From contig DATKBT010000100.1 in the NCBI GenBank assembly GCA_035546295.1, positions 1-14,712 of the forward strand: a stretch of DNA of 14,712 bases, in the 5' to 3' direction. This DNA comes from DATKBT01 sp035546295. GTDB lineage: Bacteria; Acidobacteriota; Thermoanaerobaculia; Multivoradales; Multivoraceae. This document shows positions 7,705-12,866 of the stretch, piece after piece (positions within the stretch are counted from its first letter, which is position 1; each line of letters starts with the position of its first letter). The position numbers were made by a program, and so were the translations under genes. The notes below the pieces were generated by a model. The model had not been told where the DNA came from, did not search any database, and saw nothing but the letters and a program-made list of their open reading frames with translations.

Positions 7705-7731
7705 GGTAGTGGCTCATACTGAGCCACTACC
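7705..7731. promoter_or_regulatory. 27-bp palindrome, candidate operator upstream of the small gene
   Basis: GGTAGTGGCTCA (7705-7716), spacer TAC, TGAGCCACTACC (7720-7731): a perfect 12-bp inverted repeat. It ends 15 bases before a TTGACT -35-like element. It has no T-run, so an operator is more likely than a terminator. Which protein would bind is unknown. Confidence 0.5.
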
Positions 7732-7746
7732 GGCGATCGCAGGCGA

Positions 7747-7774
7747 TTGACTTCGCCCCGGAATCTGGCACTAT
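7747..7774 (+). promoter_or_regulatory. sigma-70-like promoter of the small gene
   Basis: TTGACT (7747-7752), 16-base spacer, CACTAT (7769-7774). The -35 matches 5 of 6; the -10 matches 3 of 6 but keeps the key A2 and T6. The leader to ATG 7850 would be about 70 bases. The 12-bp-arm palindrome lies immediately upstream. Confidence 0.3.
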
Positions 7775-7849
7775 CGCCCCGTTCCTCGGCATCCTGGTCC
7801 TGTGGCCCGATCGACGGGTCCCCTCTGAGTCGCCCGTGGCAGTGGACCG

Positions 7850-8191
7850 ATGGCCGCTCGAGAGAAGAAGCAAGAGCCGAACGCGATGATCGTGCTCTCC
7901 GGAGCCGAGGTCGCGTTCCTGAACAAGGTCACCAACGGGTACCCCCGCGACTTGGACTACTCGCCGCATGTCCGCGAGGCACTGCATGACCGGCTGGCCG
8001 CGCTGCTGGCCGAGGCCACGAGCGAGGGCGAGCGCCACGTCTTCTCTGTGAGCCGCACCGAGATCGACCAGCTGCACCGGATCACCAAGGGCGCCTACAG
8101 CTTCATTACCGAAGGCGAACGGCGAGCGCGCCTCGTGCTGCGCGAGAAGATGCACGTCGCCAGCGCCGAGCTAGGTCTGCGCCTGCCCTGA
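7850..8191 (+). CDS. small two-repeat protein of unknown function
   Basis: This 113-residue soluble protein has no signal peptide or membrane helix and matches no domain I recognise. Third codon positions are strongly G/C through the whole frame, supporting a real gene. The two halves look like diverged copies: LSGAEVAFLNKVTNGY (16-31) matches VSRTEIDQLHRITKGAY (67-83). The shared pattern is S-x-x-E-[VI]-x-x-L-[NH]-[KR]-[VI]-T-[NK]-G, each followed by an Arg-rich helix-like stretch (VREALHDRLAALL and ERRARLVLREKM). It is convergent with the sigma-54 activator gene: the stops lie 2 bp apart inside a duplicated 26-bp unit. The ribosome site is weak, and Met13 (before IVLSGAEV) is an alternative start that keeps both repeats. 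Confidence 0.7.
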   Translation: MAAREKKQEPNAMIVLSGAEVAFLNKVTNGYPRDLDYSPHVREALHDRLAALLAEATSEGERHVFSVSRTEIDQLHRITKGAYSFITEGERRARLVLREKMHVASAELGLRLP

Positions 8192-8237
8192 GCTCACGAG
8201 CGAAGCTTGGCCCCTGAGCTCACGAGCGAGGCTTGGC
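8186..8237. repeat. 26-bp tandem duplication across the convergent stop codons
   Basis: The copies 8186-8210 and 8212-8236 match in 24 of 25 positions (period 26, one G/A difference), sharing CCCTGAGCTCACGAGCG. Each copy contains the plus-strand TGA that ends the small gene and the minus-strand TGA that ends the activator gene. Only the first copy is used by both. The activator reads the second copy out of register as QASLVSSG. Confidence 0.9.
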
Positions 8238-9663
8238 GCTCTCCGGGCTCGACGACGTCGTAGAGGCGGATCTTCTTGAGCAGGGTCTTGTAGCTGACGT
8301 CGAGACGCCGCGCGGCGCGCCGTCGGTTCCAGCGCTCGCGCTCGAGGGTTTCGAGGATGGCTGCCCGCTCCGCCTCTGCTCGGGCCCGCTCGGAAACGTC
8401 TCGGAGACTGAGGCCCTCCGTCGACGCCTTGGGACCAACCGACGCAGGCTGACGTCCCGTCGGCGACCTCTGCTCGAGCTGGTTCATCGCCCACTCCACC
8501 TCCCCCATCACCGCGGCCGCCCTCAGCAAGTTCTCGAGCTCTCGCACGTTGCCCGGCCAGGGGTGCGCCAGCAGTTTGCGCTTCAGCGCCTCGGTGAGCG
8601 GCAGAGGCGGTCGCCGGTACTGCTGCGCGAAGGTCTCCAGGAACCCTTGGGCGAGCAGGAGAACGTCCTCCCGGCGATCGCGCAGCGGCGGGACGTACAG
8701 GTCGATGACCTTCAGTCGGAAGTAGAGATCCTCGCGAAAACGGCCCTCTTCGATGGCCTGCTCCAAGTGAACGTTGGCGGTGGAGCAGATCCGCGCTTCG
8801 CAGCGGACCTGACGAGTTCCACCCAAGCGCATGAACTCTCCGTCCTGGAGAACGCCGAGCAGCTTCGCCTGGATCGAGACCCGCATCTCGGAGATCTCGT
8901 CGAGCAGCATGGTGCCGCGTTTCGCGATCTCGAACTTTCCGGGCTTGGCGCTCACGGCGCCGGTGAAGGCGCCCTTCTCGTGACCGAACAGCTCGCTCTC
9001 GAGCAGCTCGTCCGGAATCGCGGCGCAGTTGACCTTGACGAACGGCTCGCTGGCCGCTGGAGAGTGACGGTGGATGTAGCGCGCGACGACCTCCTTGCCG
9101 ACGCCGCTCTCCCCCTGGATCAGCACGGTGACGTCCGAGGACGCGATCCGCCGTGCCGTTCTCTTGAGCGCCAACATGCTGGGCGACGCCGCGAGAAGGC
9201 CGTCCCCGCCCGCATCCTCTTCGATTCCCATCACCGGGGGTTCCTCTTCCTCGAGACCCGCTCCGACCCCAGCCGCGATCCTGGCGGAGCGGGCGACCGC
9301 CCCCTCGATCGATGCGGACAGCCGGGCGGGGCTCTCGTCACCGCTCAGACAGTCGGCGGCGCCGAGACGGGCCGCGCGCGCCGCGATCCCCGGGTCGAGC
9401 CCGCTCGAGAGCAGGATGACCGGGATCTCACCGGCCTCCCGGACGACCGAGCGCAGCTGGGAGATCGAAGCGTCCGAGTTGGACTCCGAGCGGTAGAGGA
9501 TCGCCGCTGGAGCGCCGCCGGACACCTGCACCACGTCCGTCGTCCGCGCGCCGGCGGCGACGTGATACCCGAGGCTCGAGAGCTTCCGCTGGGCCTGATC
9601 CCTGAGCGCCGGGCAGGAGCTGACCACTGCCAGCTGCCGGGATACCCGCGCGGACGCGTCCAT
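8194..9663 (-). CDS. sigma-54-dependent activator (NtrC/PrsR-like) with a degenerate receiver domain
   Basis: This 489-residue enhancer-binding protein would open sigma-54 promoters by ATP hydrolysis. Its three parts are: a receiver-like domain (about 9-124); a central AAA+ domain with Walker A GESGVGKE (184-191), GAFTGA (231-236, the sigma-54 contact loop), Walker B MLLDEIS (Asp255-Glu256), the arginine-rich GRFREDLYFRL and WPGNVREL (369-376); and a C-terminal Fis-type helix-turn-helix (NRRRAARRLDVSYKTLLKKI). The AAA+ motifs are complete. The receiver has no acidic pocket (AVVSS at strand 1), no phospho-Asp (ILYRSESNSD where LDxxMP is expected) and no conserved Lys, so phosphorylation by a sensor kinase is unlikely. 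I chose ATG 9663 over TTG 9681 because GAGGAG lies 4-5 bases before it. The architecture resembles PEP-CTERM-locus PrsR, but no sensor kinase gene is adjacent. Likely targets are the two sigma-54 promoters on either side. Confidence 0.93.
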   Translation of the reverse strand: MDASARVSRQLAVVSSCPALRDQAQRKLSSLGYHVAAGARTTDVVQVSGGAPAAILYRSESNSDASISQLRSVVREAGEIPVILLSSGLDPGIAARAARLGAADCLSGDESPARLSASIEGAVARSARIAAGVGAGLEEEEPPVMGIEEDAGGDGLLAASPSMLALKRTARRIASSDVTVLIQGESGVGKEVVARYIHRHSPAASEPFVKVNCAAIPDELLESELFGHEKGAFTGAVSAKPGKFEIAKRGTMLLDEISEMRVSIQAKLLGVLQDGEFMRLGGTRQVRCEARICSTANVHLEQAIEEGRFREDLYFRLKVIDLYVPPLRDRREDVLLLAQGFLETFAQQYRRPPLPLTEALKRKLLAHPWPGNVRELENLLRAAAVMGEVEWAMNQLEQRSPTGRQPASVGPKASTEGLSLRDVSERARAEAERAAILETLERERWNRRRAARRLDVSYKTLLKKIRLYDVVEPGERQASLVSSGAKLRS

Positions 9664-9717
9664 GTCTCTCCTCAACCTCAAGAAGTGGCGAGTCCAGAAA
9701 CAGACACTCTAGCAGAC

Positions 9718-9726
9718 ATCATAGCA
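9718..9726 (-). promoter_or_regulatory. extended -10 (sigma-70) promoter of the activator gene
   Basis: On the minus strand TGC-TATGAT is an extended -10 element (TATGAT matches 5 of 6 of TATAAT, with TG one base upstream). No good -35 is visible, as usual for this class. A start near 9711 would leave about 48 bases of leader carrying the GAGGAG ribosome site. Confidence 0.45.
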
Positions 9727-9812
9727 CTGACGGGGTGAAGAGAAAGCCTTCGAATCGGTGAAGATCCAGGATTCTGGACCTTCTGTCGTTGACGGACCTC
9801 CTCCTAGGATTC

Positions 9813-9843
9813 CTCGTTCTCCCGCCTCTGTTTGTTCTACGAG
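9813..9843 (+). promoter_or_regulatory. candidate activator sites upstream of the ATPase operon
   Basis: CTCGTTCT (9813-9820) and GTTCTACGAG (9834-9843) are partial copies of the palindrome CTCGTTCTACGAG found at 7457 before the exopolysaccharide operon. The GTTCTAC copy starts 136 bases upstream of the -12 cytosine of the sigma-54 promoter. Binding by the adjacent activator is inferred. Confidence 0.35.
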
Positions 9844-9955
9844 AAGGGTGAACGGAACCGGACAACGCCCTCCCTCCCGTCTTCGCGGGTAGCCACCCCC
9901 GAAAGAAAGAAGTCGAGGTTAGAATCAGGCTTCGCTTCACTTGCCGCGGTCGAGG

Positions 9956-9971
9956 TGGCGTGCCCCATGCC
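9956..9971 (+). promoter_or_regulatory. sigma-54 (-24/-12) promoter of the ATPase operon
   Basis: TGGCGTG-CCCC-ATGCC: GG at 9957-9958 and GC at 9969-9970 with exactly 10 bases between. It fits the degenerate TGGYRYR-N4-TTGCW form except at one T and the final W. The predicted transcript start is near 9982, 16 bases before the TTG start at 9998, with a GGGGGTGG ribosome site in the leader. Confidence 0.55.
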
Positions 9972-9997
9972 TCTCGACCCGCGACGGGGGTGGCCCT

Positions 9998-11446
9998 TTG
10001 ACACCAGCGCCCGCAGAACCAACCCAGGACCCCTACCTCCAGCACCTCGGTCTTCGCCGTGAGCCCTTCGGCCTGGCTCCGGGCGTGGAGCACCTCTACC
10101 TGGGCAAGGGGCACTCGGAGGCGCTCGCCGGACTCCAGATCGGCATCCACAACCGGCGTGGCCTGATCACCCTGATCGGCGAGGTCGGCATGGGCAAGAC
10201 CACGCTCGCCCACGCCGTGATCAGGAGCATGGACGAGCGCGTCCACATCGGCTACACCGCCACCACCACTCTCGGCTTCCGGGACATGATGAAGCCGGCG
10301 ATGGTGGACCTCGGCCTCGAGGATTGCCTCGGCGGCAAGCCCAAGCTCATCTGGGGGCTGACCCAGCTGCTCGAGATCGCCGACCGGCGCGGTCAGGTCG
10401 TGGCGATCGTGGTCGACGAGGCGCACAACCTGAGCGACGAGTGCTTCGAGGAGCTCCGGCTGCTGCTCAACATCGAGACCCTCCAGGCCAAGCTCCTCCA
10501 GCTCGTCCTGATCGGACAGCCCGAGCTCGAGGATCGGCTCGCCAACCGGAACCTGCGGCATCTCGCCGACCGCGTGGCGGTCAGCTGCGTGCTCAATCCG
10601 CTGTCGCCGCACGAGTCTCGGGAGTACGTGAAGAGCCGGCTCATCGGCGCGGGAGCGAGCCTCGACCTCCTCTCGCCGAAGGCCCTGAGCATGATCGTCG
10701 CCGAGGCCAAGGGGGTCCCGCGTCGAATCAACATCCTCTGCCACAACGCCCTCCTGTTCGCCTTCGGCGAGAACCAGCCCCGGATCGAGGCGAGGCATGC
10801 CGAGGCGGCGATCGGCGAGCGGCGGGGGGGGCGGCTGCAGCGCCTCGATCGCCAGTGGTGGCGCCCCACCCGAGCGGTCGGCCAGATTGGCCTGGTCGCG
10901 GCCGGCGTCGCGCTGGGCCTCCTCGTCGGCCTGCTGGCCTTCCGGGCTCTCAGCGGGAGCCCGGACCCGCCCGCGGAGCCCGCGCGAGCCGTCGAGCCCG
11001 CGACCGGCTCCGCCGCCGGCGCAGCTACCGGACCCACTCCCGGGGGCGGCCCGACTCCGAATGGCGAGCCGACGGCCGCACCGCGACCCGAGGAGACCAG
11101 CGCGGCGAGCGTCCCGTCCGCGACGCCCAGCCCCGCCCCCGCCAGTCCCGCCCCCGCGGAAGGTGTCCAGAGCGAGCGGAGACCCGCAATCGGCGTCGAA
11201 GCTCCATCCGCGGCTGCGCCCCCGCCGGCGACGCCCGCGGCCACCAGCGCGACCACGGCCGCGGCCGGACGCGTGGTCGTGGTGGAACGCGGCTCGAGCC
11301 TCTACCGCCTGATCGTCGACGAGTACGGCGAGTACAATCCGGGCCTGCTCCAACGCGTGCTGGAGGCGAATCCGGAGATCGTCGATCCCGACCTCGTCCT
11401 CCCTGGGCTCCGGGTGGTCCTGCCAGAGCGCCCGGGCCCGTCGTAG
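9998..11446 (+). CDS. ExeA/GspA-like AAA ATPase with membrane anchor and LysM-like tail (copy 1)
   Basis: This 482-residue protein is a cytoplasmic ATPase tied to the envelope by one helix. The AAA domain spans about 5-270: FGLAPGVEHLYLG, Walker A GEVGMGKT (61-68), Walker B VVAIVVDEAHNL (Asp140-Glu141) and QLVLIGQPEL with the following LRHLADRVAV. A transmembrane helix (about 296-318) follows, then a roughly 105-residue Pro/Ala/Gly/Thr-rich linker. The C-terminal module (425-478) is LysM-like: VVVERGSSLYRLI, then ANPEIVDPDLVLPG and RVVLP. The family includes GspA/ExeA, which help place secretins through the cell wall, and the PEP-CTERM-locus ATPases. I chose TTG 9998, not TTG 9941, because the sigma-54 transcript would start near 9982 and GGGGGTGG precedes 9998. 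It is followed 3 bp later by its paralogue. A role in export-machine assembly or wall docking is inference. Confidence 0.85.
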   Translation: MTPAPAEPTQDPYLQHLGLRREPFGLAPGVEHLYLGKGHSEALAGLQIGIHNRRGLITLIGEVGMGKTTLAHAVIRSMDERVHIGYTATTTLGFRDMMKPAMVDLGLEDCLGGKPKLIWGLTQLLEIADRRGQVVAIVVDEAHNLSDECFEELRLLLNIETLQAKLLQLVLIGQPELEDRLANRNLRHLADRVAVSCVLNPLSPHESREYVKSRLIGAGASLDLLSPKALSMIVAEAKGVPRRINILCHNALLFAFGENQPRIEARHAEAAIGERRGGRLQRLDRQWWRPTRAVGQIGLVAAGVALGLLVGLLAFRALSGSPDPPAEPARAVEPATGSAAGAATGPTPGGGPTPNGEPTAAPRPEETSAASVPSATPSPAPASPAPAEGVQSERRPAIGVEAPSAAAPPPATPAATSATTAAAGRVVVVERGSSLYRLIVDEYGEYNPGLLQRVLEANPEIVDPDLVLPGLRVVLPERPGPS

Positions 11447-11449
11447 CCC

Positions 11450-12712
11450 GTGGCGCACAAGGACCCATCGACGCTTGGCTCCGCCCAGCTCCGCCCCGAT
11501 CCCTCCCTCAGGTTCTTCGGGTTGCGGAGCCAGCCCTTCGGGCTGAGTCCGGGCGTCGAGCACCTCTACCTGGGCCAGCAGCACGGCGAGGCCCTCGCAG
11601 GCCTCCAGCTCGGGATCCGACAGCGACGCGGGCTCATCACCCTGATCGGCGAGGTCGGGATGGGAAAGACCACTCTCGCCCACGCCGTCATCCGGCAGAT
11701 GAGCGAGCGCGTGATGATCGGCTACACCGCCACCACCACGCTCAGCTTCCAGGAGATGATGAAACCGGTCCTCAAGGGCCTCGGGATCGTCGAGGGCGCC
11801 GACGGCAAGGCCGAGACGATCTGGCAGCTCACCGAGCTGCTGAAGATCGCCGATCGACGCGGCAGGATCGTCGCTCTGATCGTGGACGAGGCGCACAACC
11901 TCGGGGAGGAGGCGTTCGAGGAGCTCCGGCAGCTCCTCAACATCGAGACCGAGCACGCCAAGCTGCTCCAGCTCGTGCTGATCGGACAGCCCGAGCTGAG
12001 CGATCGCCTCGCGGATCCCCGCCTCAGGCACCTCGCCGATCGCGTCGCGGTCCGGTGCGTGCTCAATCCCCTCTCGCGCAAGGAGGCTCTGGACTACCTC
12101 GGCACCCGTCTGCTCGGCGCCGGGGGGAGCCCCGACCTCTTCACCAAGGGAGCCCTGCGGGCGATCCTGCGCGAGGCGCAGGGGGTTCCGCGTTCCCTCA
12201 ACGTGCTGTGCCACAACGCCCTCCTGTTCGCCTTCGGCGACGCCAGCCGTCGGGTCGAGCCCAGGCACGCGAGGACCGCGATCGTCGAGCGACGCGGCGG
12301 TCACCTGGTCCGGCTCGATCGCAAACGACAGCCTGGGCTCTGGCCGGTCGCGGCGGGGTTGCTGGTCGGTGGCGTCGTGATCGGGATCCTGATCGGAGTG
12401 GCTACCCGACCGCCGCCATCGGGCTCCCCGGAGATGGCGGACGCCTTCCGCTCGCCGACTGCCGCTGGCGGGCTCGAGCAGGACGGTTCCGACCCGACGC
12501 CAGCGGATCCTGATCCAGCGGAGTCCGCTGGATCCCGGGTGGTAGTGGTCCAGCGGGGGTCCAACCTGTCGCGCGAGATCCTGAGCGCTTACGGGGTGGT
12601 CGACCGGGAGCTGCTCGACCTCGTGCTCCGCGCCAATCCCGGGATCACCGATCCCGAGCTCGTCCCGACCGGCTATCGGCTCGTCCTCCCGGCACGCCCG
12701 GGAGAGCGCTGA
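11450..12712 (+). CDS. ExeA/GspA-like AAA ATPase with membrane anchor and LysM-like tail (copy 2)
   Basis: This 420-residue tandem paralogue of the preceding gene has Walker A GEVGMGKT at 67-74, Walker B LIVDEAHNL with Asp146-Glu147, a membrane helix at about 299-318 (PVAAGLLVGGVVIGILIGVA) and a LysM-like tail at 363-416 (VVVQRGSNLSREI, ANPGITDPELVPTG, RLVLP). The AAA domains are close to each other in protein and DNA, sharing runs such as IGYTATTTL, LIGQPEL and CHNALLFAFG. The linker (about 319-362) is less than half the length of copy 1's and is Asp/Glu/Pro-rich rather than Ala/Pro-rich. The start GTG 11450 is 3 bp after the previous stop with no strong ribosome site, so translation is probably coupled. 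The two products may form mixed rings that reach different depths of the wall (inference). Confidence 0.87.
   Translation: MAHKDPSTLGSAQLRPDPSLRFFGLRSQPFGLSPGVEHLYLGQQHGEALAGLQLGIRQRRGLITLIGEVGMGKTTLAHAVIRQMSERVMIGYTATTTLSFQEMMKPVLKGLGIVEGADGKAETIWQLTELLKIADRRGRIVALIVDEAHNLGEEAFEELRQLLNIETEHAKLLQLVLIGQPELSDRLADPRLRHLADRVAVRCVLNPLSRKEALDYLGTRLLGAGGSPDLFTKGALRAILREAQGVPRSLNVLCHNALLFAFGDASRRVEPRHARTAIVERRGGHLVRLDRKRQPGLWPVAAGLLVGGVVIGILIGVATRPPPSGSPEMADAFRSPTAAGGLEQDGSDPTPADPDPAESAGSRVVVVQRGSNLSREILSAYGVVDRELLDLVLRANPGITDPELVPTGYRLVLPARPGER
12512..12534. repeat. near-perfect palindrome inside the copy-2 linker
   Basis: GATCCAGCGGA (12512-12522), one base, TCCGCTGGATC (12524-12534): 11-bp perfect arms in the coding linker just before the LysM-like module. 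A partial copy (CCAGCGGATC) lies directly upstream, so local slippage in a low-constraint linker is likely. Confidence 0.7.
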
Positions 12713-12759
12713 ACCTCAGGGCCCCGTGGACTCGGAGCCGAAGAAGAGGCACCGGCCGG

Positions 12760-12788
12760 TTGATTTACGCTCTGATTGCGCCTACGCT
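12760..12788 (+). promoter_or_regulatory. weak sigma-70-like promoter before dnaE2
   Basis: TTGATT (12760-12765), 17-base spacer, TACGCT (12783-12788). The match is modest (4/6 and 3/6). It would give a leader of about 70 bases to GTG 12867. No LexA-type GTTC or GAAC dyad is visible in 12713-12866. Confidence 0.25.
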
Positions 12789-12866
12789 GCGCCAGAGAGC
12801 TCGGACGACGGGGGAAGCTGGGAGGCCGAGGCCGACGCACGACGGCGCATACGAAGGCACGGACCA

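Larger units (their letters stand above)
7272..7849. other. regulatory stretch between divergent genes, no convincing gene
   Basis: This spacer separates the minus-strand exopolysaccharide operon from the plus-strand small gene. Several open frames of about 80-134 codons overlap on both strands, but none has a ribosome site, consistent codon bias or a recognisable domain. Contents seen: two GTTCTAC sites (7386, 7457), a 15-bp tandem duplication (7554-7583), a 10-bp-stem hairpin (7611-7636), a 12-bp-arm palindrome (7705-7731) and a sigma-70-like promoter (7747-7774). The part around 7400-7490 is visibly richer in A/T than the flanking genes. Confidence 0.5.
9664..9997. other. divergent control region between the activator and the ATPase operon
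   Basis: This 334-bp spacer holds the activator's own promoter (9726-9718, minus), candidate activator sites (9813-9843) and a sigma-54 promoter (9956-9971, plus). Also seen are the direct repeat GGTGAAGA at 9734-9741 and 9757-9764, and a small hairpin TCCAG-gatt-CTGGA at 9765-9778. No gene is supported. Confidence 0.5.

Noticed and set aside
7712..7727. GG-N10-GC spacing inside the 27-bp palindrome on both strands
   Set aside because: The spacing follows from the palindrome itself; the -14/-15 bases are GA rather than TT on both strands.
7346..7750. Overlapping open frames on both strands of the intergenic region
   Set aside because: No ribosome sites, no consistent third-position bias and no domain; they overlap hairpins and a tandem repeat.
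9719..12304. 861-codon open frame on the minus strand opposite the two ATPase genes
   Set aside because: It is the antisense of two clear AAA proteins. GC-rich codon bias produces such long mirror frames, and its product is repetitive with no domain.
12726..12866. GTG 12726 start for dnaE2
   Set aside because: Codons between 12726 and 12866 include TTA, ATA and other rare ones, and the weak promoter would lie downstream of it; not fully excluded.
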